Origin: Acidobacteriota bacterium
GTDB lineage: Bacteria; Acidobacteriota; Vicinamibacteria; Fen-336
NCBI GenBank assembly: GCA_022340585.1
Contig: JAJDNS010000036.1
Coordinates: 1 to 61,920, forward strand
Length of the DNA: 61,920 bases
Reading direction: 5' to 3'
Both the position numbers and the translations under genes were made by a program. The notes beneath the pieces are model-generated. The model was not told the origin of the DNA. It was given only the letters and a program-made list of their open reading frames with translations, and did not search any database. Positions 44,961 through 53,098 of this stretch are shown here, piece by piece. Positions within the stretch are counted from its first letter, which is position 1. Each line of letters begins with the position of its first letter.

Positions 44961-45839
44961 ATGATTCCGTGGCGCCCGGTCGTTGCCGCGACAAGCCTCG
45001 TCATCGCGTGCGGTGCACTCCTCGCGGCCGGGGACGCGGACGGCACTCTCCGCGTGATGTCGTTCAACGTGCGTCTGGGCGTGGCCGACGATGGCGAGAA
45101 CTCCTGGGACCACCGCAAGGAGCTCCTGGGGCGGACGGTCCAGGATTTCGACCCGGACCTCCTCGGGACCCAGGAGACGTGGCCCCTCCAGGCCGAGTAC
45201 CTGCTCGAGCAGCTGGCCGGCCGCGAGTACGTGGGCTGGCCGCGGCAGCCGGGCAACGAGAGGGACCGCGAGGAGTGCGGCATTCTCTTCCGCCGCACCC
45301 GCTTCGAGAAGCTGGACGAGGGTCAGCTCTGGCTGAGCGAGACTCCGGACGTGGCGGGCAGCAAGAGCTGGGACTCGTCGCTTCCCCGCGTGGTGACGTG
45401 GGTCAAGCTCCGGGACCGGACGCGCCCGGACAAGGTGCTGTGGTTCTTCAACACCCACTTCGACCACCGTGGGCCGGAGGCGCGGCGGCAGTCGGCCCGT
45501 CTCCTGCGCAGGCGTCTCGAGGAGATCGCTCCCTCGGCGTGGATCGTCACCGGCGACTTCAACTGTGCCGAGGGCAGCCCTCCCTACCAGGAGCTGGCGG
45601 GGGCGGCGAACGGCGTCGTCGCCGTCGTCGACTCCTACCGTGCCGTCCACCCCACTCGGGCCGACGGAGAGGGGACCTTCAGCGCCTTCAACGGGAGCCG
45701 CTCCGGTGGCCGCATCGACTGGATCCTGCACGCCCCCACCTTCCGCACCGTCTCCGCCGCGATCGACCGCACCGAGGCGGACGGGCGCTTCCCCTCGGAC
45801 CACTACCCGGTGACCGCGGTTCTGCGCTGGAAGGACTGA
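44961..45839 (+). CDS. exported endonuclease/exonuclease/phosphatase-family protein
   Basis: A 292-residue protein with a signal peptide or lipoprotein-like N-terminus (SLVIACGALLAAGDADG, cysteine at about 17). The EEP fold is clear: RVMSFNVRLG, DLLGTQETWPLQ, FNTHFDHRG, IVTGDFNC, GGRIDWILH and FPSDHYPVTA. Substrate could be phosphodiester, sphingomyelin or inositol-phosphate type molecules; sequence does not decide. It follows the receiver gene by 22 nt but is unlikely to be part of the signalling set. Confidence 0.88.
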   Translation: MIPWRPVVAATSLVIACGALLAAGDADGTLRVMSFNVRLGVADDGENSWDHRKELLGRTVQDFDPDLLGTQETWPLQAEYLLEQLAGREYVGWPRQPGNERDREECGILFRRTRFEKLDEGQLWLSETPDVAGSKSWDSSLPRVVTWVKLRDRTRPDKVLWFFNTHFDHRGPEARRQSARLLRRRLEEIAPSAWIVTGDFNCAEGSPPYQELAGAANGVVAVVDSYRAVHPTRADGEGTFSAFNGSRSGGRIDWILHAPTFRTVSAAIDRTEADGRFPSDHYPVTAVLRWKD

Positions 45840-45966
45840 CTCTTTCTGTCCGACCAGCTGACAGGCCTGGCGCGATAGCGGCCACGTCGGGCCCCTGCCT
45901 CGATCCGAATCCAGCGGAGGTGGCCCCCGGGAGCCGGCACCAGACTTGCACGCGGCAGCACCGACG

Positions 45967-46362
45967 ATGCCTGTGCGAGTCCACTGGTGGAGAGACACGC
46001 TGCGCGCGTGTCGCATGGCGATTCCGCCCCTGGTGGCGGTGCTCCTGGTGGTCGGCGTGGCCCGTTTCGTCACCTTCATGAAGGTCTACGGCGCCGGCCT
46101 GTCGGTGTCCGAGTGCGTGTGGCTGGCGCGAGGCCTGGGCCGGCTCGAGAGCCTGGCCGCCCCCTTCCTCGTCGCCTCGGTCTGGCTGGTGCTCTATCCC
46201 TTGCTGGTGGGCCTGCGCTGGGCGACCCGTTCCAGGGAACGTGACCGGAGAAGCCGACACACGGCGGCGTCGCCGGCGCCGGCGAAGCCCCGCCCCGCCA
46301 CCACTCCGCCGGCGAGGACCCCGACGGTGTCGGGCGCGCACCGGAAGAGCTCCGTGGCCTGA
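45967..46362 (+). CDS. small two-helix membrane protein
   Basis: A 131-residue ORF with two hydrophobic helices (IPPLVAVLLVVGVARFVTFM and FLVASVWLVLYPLLVGL) joined by a short loop, and a basic, Pro/Ala-rich tail. No family recognised. Start at ATG 45967 has no good ribosome site. The helices argue for a real gene; the tail could be chance reading. Confidence 0.45.
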   Translation: MPVRVHWWRDTLRACRMAIPPLVAVLLVVGVARFVTFMKVYGAGLSVSECVWLARGLGRLESLAAPFLVASVWLVLYPLLVGLRWATRSRERDRRSRHTAASPAPAKPRPATTPPARTPTVSGAHRKSSVA

Positions 46363-46390
46363 GGAAGGCCGAGCGCGACGCGTCTCGCTT

Positions 46391-46510
46391 CTACCCGAGG
46401 AGCGTGAGGACCGCGAGCGTCAGGAGCACCCCGGCGATGAGGGCGTCGATGGCGTCCTTGGCCCAGTCACCACGGGATCCGCGACGGACCTCGCCACGTG
46501 GGTGCGGCAC
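46391..46510 (-). CDS. 39-residue single-helix membrane protein
   Basis: GTG 46510 overlaps the TAG stop of the ORF upstream by one base (TAGTG), so it could be made by re-initiation. The sequence is a basic N-terminus followed by one hydrophobic helix (AIDALIAGVLLTLAVLTLLG) that ends the protein. No family recognised. Confidence 0.45.
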   Translation of the reverse strand: MPHPRGEVRRGSRGDWAKDAIDALIAGVLLTLAVLTLLG

Positions 46511-46704
46511 TAGGGGTTCACTCGGACGGTGGGCGGCACGGCCTTCCGGGCCGGTTGGCCGCTGGGGATCGGCTCCAGCATGCGACGCAGATCCTCGGCC
46601 TGGCGCGGATTGACGAGGCGGGCGCCCTTCTCGACGAGCTTCCGGGTGCACTCCGCCGATGAGCACCAGACATGGATCTCGCCCAGCTCCAACTCAAAGG
46701 TCAT
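46510..46704 (-). CDS. 64-residue protein of unknown function
   Basis: ATG 46704 follows a GGAGGTG ribosome site. The product (FELELGEIHVWCSSAECTRK at its start) has two cysteines four residues apart and a Pro-rich tail. No family recognised. It is paired with the 39-residue ORF and divergent from the M20 peptidase gene, with 292 nt between. Confidence 0.5.
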   Translation of the reverse strand: MTFELELGEIHVWCSSAECTRKLVEKGARLVNPRQAEDLRRMLEPIPSGQPARKAVPPTVRVNP

Positions 46705-46981
46705 TCGGCACCTCCACGAGACATCGGTCGGACCGGTGGAGGGAGAAGCGAACTGGAGAGAACCCCGGTAAGGTACGCCACCGGGACCCTCCGGCTCAAG
46801 GTGAATCTCACACTTCGTCCGAAAAAAGCCTCGAAGCGTCCACTGAAGAAACGCAATCGGTGTAGGGACGCCTCGCGGCCCCCGGCGGTGCGCCCGACGA
46901 CCCGGATCTCGGAGCCCCGGCGGTGCGTGCGCTTTGAGGCAGGTGACGAGCGGAGACCATGACGCCAGCGTGGATTCGCCT

Positions 46982-46987
46982 TAGACT
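46982..46987 (+). promoter_or_regulatory. -10-like TAGACT before the M20 peptidase
   Basis: TAGACT ends 9 nt before ATG 46997. There is no Shine-Dalgarno in the 9-nt leader. The -35 is not clear. Confidence 0.35.
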
Positions 46988-46996
46988 GGGGTCACG

Positions 46997-48418
46997 ATGA
47001 GCAAGAGGTCCATGAGATGGCTGAGCCTGGTCGTGGCCGCGGGGCTGTTTGGCGCGGTTTCGGTGCGGGCCCAGGACGAAGCCGTTCGTACCGAGCACGC
47101 CCGAAAGACACTGGAGATCTACCGCGCGATCGTCGAGGTGGACACCTCCAAGCACACGGGCAACACTCCCAAGGTCGCGCGGTACCTGGCGGACGAGCTG
47201 GTGGCGGCGGGCTTTCCCCGAGACGACGTGGAAGTCGTGCCCAGTGGCGACTCCGCGTACCTGGTGGCGCGCTACCGCGGCGACGGCTCGTCCGGGGCCC
47301 GGCCCATCCTCTTCCTGGGGCACATGGACGTGGTGGAAGCCTACGCGGAGGACTGGGAGCGCCCGCCCTTCGAGCTGACCCGGGACGAGACGTACTTCTA
47401 CGGCCGTGGCACCGTCGACAACAAGTTCGGGATCGCGCAGCTGACCTCCACCTTCATACGGCTCAAGAAGGACGGCTTTGTCCCTTCCCGCGACCTGTTC
47501 CTGGCGTTCTCCGGGGACGAGGAGAGCGGCATGACCACCACGCGCATTCTGGCCCACGAGCGGCCGGACCTGGCGGAGGCCGAGTTCGCACTGAACTCGG
47601 ATGCCGGTGGTGGCGATCTCGACAAGAGCGGCAGGGCGGTGACCTACAACATCCAGGCCGCCGAGAAGACCTTCGTCACCTGGGAGATCACGGTGCGCAA
47701 CCCGGGGGGGCACAGCTCGCGGCCGCGAGAGGACAACGCCATCTACGAGCTGGCGGATGCCCTCAAGAGGATCCAGGCGTACAGGTTCCCGGTGCGCTCG
47801 AGCGAGATGACCCGGAGCTACTTCAGGGAGACGGGCCGGAAGCTGGGGGGCGAGCTGGGGCAGGCCATGCTGCGTTTCGCCGAGGACCCGACCGACGAGG
47901 CCGCGGGGGAGCGTCTGGCCCGTGAGCCCTCGTACGTCGGGACGACGCGCACGACCTGTGTGGCGACCATGCTGAGGGCGGGGCATGCCGAGAACGCGCT
48001 GCCGCAGTCAGCCACGGCGACCGTCAACTGCCGGGTCTTCCCCGGGGTGCCGGTGGCGGACGTGGAGAGCGTGCTGCGCGAGGTGGTCTCCAACGAGGCG
48101 GTGGAGTTCGAGATGCTGGGCGACCCCACGGAGAGCCCGATCTCCGAGCTGCGCGACGACGTGGTGGCGGCGGTCAGCCAGGCCGTGCACGCTCGCTACC
48201 CCGACGTGAAGGTCATCGCGTACATGGAGTCGGGCGGAACCGACGGGATGCACTTCCGCAAGGCGGGAATCCCCACCTGGGCGGCGAGCGGGATCTTCAT
48301 GGACCCGGACGAGATGTACGCCCACGGCCTCAACGAGCGGGTGCCCATCGAGGCCTTTTACGACGCCCTGGACCACTGGAGCATCATCATCCGGGCGTTG
48401 GCCGGCCCGGAGGGCTGA
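46997..48418 (+). CDS. exported M20 family metallopeptidase
   Basis: A 473-residue peptidase with a signal peptide (LSLVVAAGLFGAVSVRAQD). The two-metal site is visible: LFLGHMDVVEA (H and the nearby D), YGRGTVDNKFG (bridging D), SGDEESG (catalytic E and metal E), LNSDAGG and, near the end, a metal His in the AHGLNERV region. A lid/dimerisation domain sits in the middle (PGGHSSRPREDNAIYELADA). It probably cleaves dipeptides or short peptides in the periplasm. The ATG follows a -10-like TAGACT. Confidence 0.9.
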   Translation: MSKRSMRWLSLVVAAGLFGAVSVRAQDEAVRTEHARKTLEIYRAIVEVDTSKHTGNTPKVARYLADELVAAGFPRDDVEVVPSGDSAYLVARYRGDGSSGARPILFLGHMDVVEAYAEDWERPPFELTRDETYFYGRGTVDNKFGIAQLTSTFIRLKKDGFVPSRDLFLAFSGDEESGMTTTRILAHERPDLAEAEFALNSDAGGGDLDKSGRAVTYNIQAAEKTFVTWEITVRNPGGHSSRPREDNAIYELADALKRIQAYRFPVRSSEMTRSYFRETGRKLGGELGQAMLRFAEDPTDEAAGERLAREPSYVGTTRTTCVATMLRAGHAENALPQSATATVNCRVFPGVPVADVESVLREVVSNEAVEFEMLGDPTESPISELRDDVVAAVSQAVHARYPDVKVIAYMESGGTDGMHFRKAGIPTWAASGIFMDPDEMYAHGLNERVPIEAFYDALDHWSIIIRALAGPEG

Positions 48419-48451
48419 GACCTCGGCGTTGCCGACGGGATGGGAGGCGTC

Positions 48452-48772
48452 CTACCCGGGGCCACCGCCGACGAGCTTCCTCATGGCCTCGAGGTAGGAG
48501 CCGAAGGCCTTGCGCCCCGCCCGAGTGAGGCGGGCGCGGGTGAGCGGCTTCCGGCCGAGGAAGCTCTTCTCGATCTCCACGTAGCCGGCCTCCTCCAGCT
48601 TGCGCAGGTGAACGGAGAGGTTGCCTTGCGTGGTCTGGAGCGCGCCCTTCAGCTCGTTGAAGTCCGCGACCTCCGCGTTGGCCAGGTAGGCCATGATCCC
48701 CAGCCGCACGCGGCCGTGGATGACCTCGTCGAGCTTGCCGATGTCGAACGGGGCCATTGGTGGGTCGGTCAC
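48452..48772 (-). CDS. winged-helix transcriptional regulator (HTH_27 type)
   Basis: A 106-residue DNA-binding protein: LDEVIHGRVRLGIMAYLAN, then ADFNELKGALQTTQGNLSVH as the recognition region, LRKLEEAGYVEIEKSF, and a short helix for dimerisation. GTG 48772 overlaps the stop of the membrane protein gene (GTGA); ATG 48757 is an alternative. It is the last gene of a three-gene operon whose promoter carries two palindromes, so it is the best candidate for an autorepressor. Confidence 0.85.
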   Translation of the reverse strand: MTDPPMAPFDIGKLDEVIHGRVRLGIMAYLANAEVADFNELKGALQTTQGNLSVHLRKLEEAGYVEIEKSFLGRKPLTRARLTRAGRKAFGSYLEAMRKLVGGGPG

Positions 48773-49386
48773 CCGGATGTCTTGGCGAGGCGCATCATCG
48801 CCGCGCCCGGAATCGCCATGAGCAACACCAGGGCCACGGCCAGCAGCAGGAGGTACCCGGCGTCGTTGCCGATCGCGAGGCCGAGCCCCAGCGCGGTGGC
48901 GAACCACCCCCCCGAGACCAGCGCCAGCCAGGGGCGCTTGCGCATCATGAAGGCCACGTACCACGCGAAGCCCTGCACGACGGCGATGGTCACGGGGTAG
49001 AGAAGCCAGATCGTCATGCTGCGCTCGCGCGAGGCCACGAGGCCGAAGGCGGCGCAGAGAACGAGATTGGCGACGCCCGCGCCGCCGAACGCGGCGTTCA
49101 GGGCGCGGGTGCCGACGGCCCTCTGGGCGGTCTTCCGGTCGCGCCAGATCACCACCCCCAGGACGACGACGAACGTCAGCGAGATGCCGACGACGAAGGC
49201 CAGCATGAAGGAGTCGGAGAAGCGGGTGATCCCCACGACCTGGGTCCAGTGCACCAGGCACTGGAGGCCGTAGAGCAGTCCGGCGGTGAGGAAGAGGGCG
49301 CCGCCGGTCATCTGCGAGCGCCCCCCTTCCTCCACCAGCGCCTTCATGAAGGCGAGATCGGCGTGCGCTCGCTGTGTCTCGTTCAT
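48769..49386 (-). CDS. five- to six-helix membrane protein of unknown function
   Basis: A 205-residue protein with a soluble N-terminal ~25 residues and about five hydrophobic helices (ALFLTAGLLYGLQCLVHW, FMLAFVVGISLTFVVVLGVV, WFATALGLGLAIG and others). It looks like the membrane protein often paired with small winged-helix regulators. AAGGAG precedes ATG 49386; the acyltransferase gene ends 16 nt upstream. Confidence 0.75.
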   Translation of the reverse strand: MNETQRAHADLAFMKALVEEGGRSQMTGGALFLTAGLLYGLQCLVHWTQVVGITRFSDSFMLAFVVGISLTFVVVLGVVIWRDRKTAQRAVGTRALNAAFGGAGVANLVLCAAFGLVASRERSMTIWLLYPVTIAVVQGFAWYVAFMMRKRPWLALVSGGWFATALGLGLAIGNDAGYLLLLAVALVLLMAIPGAAMMRLAKTSG

Positions 49387-49402
49387 GATCTGTGCTCCTT
49401 CG

Positions 49403-50668
49403 TCACCGGGCCTCCGCGGCGAGCGTCCTCTCCCCCCGGCCCCGGCGGCCGGGCCGCACGTGTCGCCGGCCGTTCAGGAGTGAGCCGAGGTACGAGTAGC
49501 GGACCAGCAGATGATAGCTGAGGACCATGATCGGGAGGGTCGTGACGAGCGCCAACGCGTACTTGGCGAGTGCCGGCAGGTCCAGGGGAAAGAGGAGCAC
49601 CTGGGCCACCATGAGGATGGGAAGGTGGACGAGGTACACCCAGTACGAGGAATCGGCGACGTAGCGGACGGCCGGCCTCGGGCCCGACAGGAAACGCATC
49701 GCCAGCCCCACGAGTCCGAAGGTCCAGGTCCACGTGGCCAAGGGGTAGCAGAGGGCGAGGGCCAGCCTGGTGATCGGGTCCTGCGCTGCGGGCTGGGCCG
49801 AGGGATCGAGGGTGACCGTGACGCCCACGATCCCCAGGTACGCCACGGTCAGGCCGACGGCGGCCACGAGGTGGGGGAGCCAGCGGCGCTCGAGGACGCG
49901 GAGCTCCTCCTTCTGGCGGTGGAGGAGCCAGCCGAACGCGAAGGCCACGCCAAAGGCGGCCAGGGCCGGGGCATTGGGGAGGAATCCGTGGTCCGGCGAG
50001 GGGACGCCGAGCCACATCAGCCAGTCCTGCCGCAGGAAGAGAGCGACGGCGGTGGGCACGGCCAGGACGAGAGGCGCGAGCCCGCTTCGCAACAGGGCCT
50101 TCGTCGCCCGGTCGACGCCGGGGCGCAGGTGGAGTCGCCGATCGATCGGGGCGAGGAGGCCGCGGGCGGCCAGGGCCGCTCCGTAGAACAGGAGCAGGAC
50201 GTAGAGGAACCACAGGTGGGTGAGCGGGAAGGTCTCCAGGAACGAGCCCTCCGGCTGCGGAATCGCCTCGGCGGCCTGCGGGCCCCACTGGCGTGTCACG
50301 CCCCAGACGAAGACCGCGGCGATGGAGGCGAACAGGACGGGCCAGAACGCCACCAGGGGAACGGCGATCCGCTTCAGCCGGTCGCCCACGAAGCCGCGAA
50401 GGCCCCGGCGATGAAGCGACAGACGCGCGAAGAACCCGGCGATCACGAAGAACAGGGGCATGCGGAAGATGTGGGGAACGGCGAAGAGCACCCCGAGAGT
50501 GGTGCTCGGCTCGTCGCGCACCATCCAGACCTGCTGCCCCGGCAGGAACGGCATGGTGGCGTGGAGGACCAGGCCCAGCAGGAGCGCCCCGGCCCGCACG
50601 GCGTCGAGGGCGTGCAGGCGCTCGGGGGCGGCAACCGGTGCCGATGTGGTTTGTCGGGTTGGATTCAT
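49403..50668 (-). CDS. acyltransferase family 3 membrane protein
   Basis: A 421-residue membrane acyltransferase of the OafA/OpgC type. The N-terminal RLHALDAVRAGALLLGLVLH with its catalytic-region histidine, FRMPLFFVIAGFFARLS and DRLKRIAVPLVAF are typical, followed by about eight further helices. It transfers acyl groups to extracytoplasmic sugars or glycans; the acceptor is unknown. GGGGAG lies 6 nt before ATG 50668. It leads the operon acyltransferase, membrane protein, regulator. Confidence 0.88.
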   Translation of the reverse strand: MNPTRQTTSAPVAAPERLHALDAVRAGALLLGLVLHATMPFLPGQQVWMVRDEPSTTLGVLFAVPHIFRMPLFFVIAGFFARLSLHRRGLRGFVGDRLKRIAVPLVAFWPVLFASIAAVFVWGVTRQWGPQAAEAIPQPEGSFLETFPLTHLWFLYVLLLFYGAALAARGLLAPIDRRLHLRPGVDRATKALLRSGLAPLVLAVPTAVALFLRQDWLMWLGVPSPDHGFLPNAPALAAFGVAFAFGWLLHRQKEELRVLERRWLPHLVAAVGLTVAYLGIVGVTVTLDPSAQPAAQDPITRLALALCYPLATWTWTFGLVGLAMRFLSGPRPAVRYVADSSYWVYLVHLPILMVAQVLLFPLDLPALAKYALALVTTLPIMVLSYHLLVRYSYLGSLLNGRRHVRPGRRGRGERTLAAEAR

Positions 50669-50725
50669 GACATCTCCCCTCATTGCGTTGTCCCCCAGTG
50701 GGGCGGCTGCGCTCCATCTGGATAG

Positions 50726-50754
50726 AACATAGGCCAACTAGTTTATGTTGTCAA
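50726..50754 (-). promoter_or_regulatory. strong promoter TTGACA-N17-TATGTT for the acyltransferase operon
   Basis: On the minus strand TTGACA (50749-50754) is a perfect -35, and TATGTT (50726-50731) is a good -10 at the ideal 17-nt distance. The patch is strikingly AT-rich for this genome. The start codon lies about 50 nt downstream with a Shine-Dalgarno. Confidence 0.75.
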
Positions 50755-50760
50755 CTAGTT
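50736..50760. promoter_or_regulatory. twin AACTAGTT operator
   Basis: Two identical 8-bp palindromes AACTAGTT at 50736-50743 and 50753-50760, 17 bp centre to centre. One lies in the promoter spacer and the other overlaps the -35. Both are preceded by C on the plus strand. The layout is that of a repressor site. Confidence 0.65.
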
Positions 50761-51030
50761 GTTGAAGCATTCTTCTGGTCGGCGAGCTCCGGAAGGCCAG
50801 CGGATGCCCGAAGCGGCCTTTGTTGTTGGACTTGGGGGCAGGCGGTTCACGTCGGACAGGGGAGGGAGGCGGCGGGCGGCTACACCTCTCGCCTCGATGT
50901 GGTCTATTGTCCAGGGACCACCATGGTGTCGAGCACGGATTCTCGAGACGTGGATCACTTTCGCGATCGGGTGCGCCTGTACCTGCAGGTCATGCTGGTC
51001 ATCGGCCTCGGTGCGAGAAGAGGGGTTTTC

Positions 51031-53028
51031 ATGAAGAAGGTCATCGAAGTCCTGACCGTGACGGTGCTGGTGGGCGGGATCGGCGGCGTCCCGGGAGCCC
51101 GATCGGCGGCGGCGCAGACCGCACCCTCGGCGCCCGTGCAGTACCCGGACCTGCCCAGCGAGACCCCGGCTCAGCTCGCGGTGTCGACCTACGGCTTCGA
51201 CCACACGCGCCGGGAAGAGATGATTCCGATGCGCGACGGCGTGAAGCTCCACACCGTGATCCTCGTGCCGAAGGGAGCGACGAGCGCTCCGATCCTCCTC
51301 ACGCGGACCCCCTACGACGCCGACGAGCTGACCACCCATTCCCAGAGCGCCCACCTCGGACCGGCCCTGAGCGGGTACGACAACGCCACCGACGTGATCG
51401 TCGAAGGCGGGTACATCCGGGTCGTCCAGGACGTCCGGGGCAAGCACGGCTCGGAGGGCGACTACGTCATGAACCGACCGATGCGCGGGCCGCAGAACCC
51501 GACACCGGTGGACCACGCCACCGATACCTACGACACCATCGACTGGCTGGTGAAGAACGTGCCCGAGACGAACGGCAAGGTCGGGATCCTCGGGATCTCC
51601 TACGACGGCTTCCTGACCCTGACCGCGCTGTTCGACCCCCACCCGGCGCTCGCGGCGGCGGTGCCGATGAACCCGATGGTGGATGGCTGGATCGGGGACG
51701 ACTGGTTCCACAACGGCGCCTTCCGGCAGCAGAACATGCCCTACATCTGGGAGCAGGAGGCGACCCGCAAGACCGAGGCCAAGTGGTGGACCAGCCACTT
51801 CGACGACTACGACACCTACCTGCAGGCCGGATCGGCCGGGGAGGTGGGGCGGCGCCACGGCCTCGAGCAGGTCGGGTTCTGGCGGAAGATCCTCGCCCAC
51901 CCGACCTACGACGCCTTCTGGAGCGAGCAGGCGATGGACAAGCTGCTGGCGGCACAGCCGCTCACGGTGCCGGTGATGCTGGTCCACGGCCTCTGGGACC
52001 AGGAGGACATCTACGGCGACATCGCCGTCTACGAGGCGATCGAGCCGAAGGACACGGCCAACGACCGGGTGTTCCTGGTGATGGGGCCCTGGAATCACGG
52101 CCAGGAGATTCAGGACGGCAGCTCGCTGGGGCCGCTCCGGTTCGGCAGCGACACGGCACTCCACTTCCGCCGCGAGATCCTGCGCCCGTTCCTGGACCGG
52201 TACCTCAAGGACGACGCGCCATCAGCGGACGTGCCGCCGGTCGCCGCGTTCGAGACCGGCACCAACACCTGGCGAGACCTGGACTCCTGGCCGGCGGGCT
52301 GCGCGAGCGGGTGCACGATCCAACCGACGCCGCTCTACCTCACCGCCGGTCTGGGTCTCCGGTTCGAAGCGCCGCGGTCCGACGAGGTGCCGTTCGAGGA
52401 GTATGTCTCCGACCCCGCCCGGCCCGTGCCCTACCAGCCCCGCCCGATCCAGCCCATGGGCTACGAGGACGACGGCACCTGGCCGAAGTGGCTGGTCAGC
52501 GACCAGCGTGAGGCGAGCGGACGCCCGGACGTGCGGGCCTTCGTGTCGGAGGTCTTGACGGCGCCCGTGAAGATCAGCGGTCGGCCGATCGCCCATCTCA
52601 TTGCCTCGACCAGCGGCACCGACTCCGACTGGGTCGTCAAGCTGATCGACGTGTACCCGGACCAGGTGGCCGGTCAGGCCGAGCTGGGCGGCTACCAGCT
52701 CATGATCTCGGCCGACATCTTCCGCGGACGCTATCGCGAGAGCCTCGAGACCCCCGGGCCCCTCACCCCGGACGCGCCCCTGCCCTACCGCTTCGCCCTG
52801 CCCACCGCGAACCACGTCTTTCGGGCCGGCCACCGCATCATGGTGCAGGTGCAGTCGAGCTGGTTCCCCCTCTACGACCGCAACCCACAGACCTTCGTGT
52901 CCGACATCTTCTGGGCGAAGCCCGGGGACTACCAGAAGGCCGTCCAGCGCGTCCACCACGCACCGGGCCAGGCGAGCTTTGTCGAGCTCCCCCTGGTCGA
53001 GTGGACCGGGGAAGACGACGCGCGCTGA
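51031..53028 (+). CDS. CocE/NonD (S15-type) exported hydrolase
   Basis: A 665-residue alpha/beta hydrolase with a signal peptide (VLTVTVLVGGIGGVPGARSAAAQ). The nucleophile is S190 in GILGISYDGFL. The acid is probably in VHGLWDQED and the histidine in GPWNHGQE. A helical cap separates core halves and a C-terminal jelly-roll domain follows (from about 440), as in cocaine esterase, glutaryl-7-ACA acylase and X-Pro dipeptidyl-peptidases. It hydrolyses esters, acyl amides or Pro-peptides. ATG 51031 is chosen because the signal peptide starts there. Confidence 0.88.
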   Translation: MKKVIEVLTVTVLVGGIGGVPGARSAAAQTAPSAPVQYPDLPSETPAQLAVSTYGFDHTRREEMIPMRDGVKLHTVILVPKGATSAPILLTRTPYDADELTTHSQSAHLGPALSGYDNATDVIVEGGYIRVVQDVRGKHGSEGDYVMNRPMRGPQNPTPVDHATDTYDTIDWLVKNVPETNGKVGILGISYDGFLTLTALFDPHPALAAAVPMNPMVDGWIGDDWFHNGAFRQQNMPYIWEQEATRKTEAKWWTSHFDDYDTYLQAGSAGEVGRRHGLEQVGFWRKILAHPTYDAFWSEQAMDKLLAAQPLTVPVMLVHGLWDQEDIYGDIAVYEAIEPKDTANDRVFLVMGPWNHGQEIQDGSSLGPLRFGSDTALHFRREILRPFLDRYLKDDAPSADVPPVAAFETGTNTWRDLDSWPAGCASGCTIQPTPLYLTAGLGLRFEAPRSDEVPFEEYVSDPARPVPYQPRPIQPMGYEDDGTWPKWLVSDQREASGRPDVRAFVSEVLTAPVKISGRPIAHLIASTSGTDSDWVVKLIDVYPDQVAGQAELGGYQLMISADIFRGRYRESLETPGPLTPDAPLPYRFALPTANHVFRAGHRIMVQVQSSWFPLYDRNPQTFVSDIFWAKPGDYQKAVQRVHHAPGQASFVELPLVEWTGEDDAR

Positions 53029-53098
53029 GGGCAACCCTTGCGGGCCGCGGGCGTCCCGGGCAAGACTCAGGGGGGATCCACATCTGAGGAGGGCGTGA

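Larger units (their letters stand above)
50669..51030. other. 362-nt divergent control region
   Basis: It holds the acyltransferase promoter and twin palindromes (listed separately) near 50726-50760. The remaining ~270 nt toward 51031 carry an open frame in phase with the esterase gene but with no domain or signal-peptide-like start, so I see no gene there. Confidence 0.5.

Noticed and set aside
50683..51030. N-terminal extension of the CocE-type hydrolase
   Set aside because: The extra 116 codons would cross the acyltransferase promoter and place the signal peptide in the middle of the protein.
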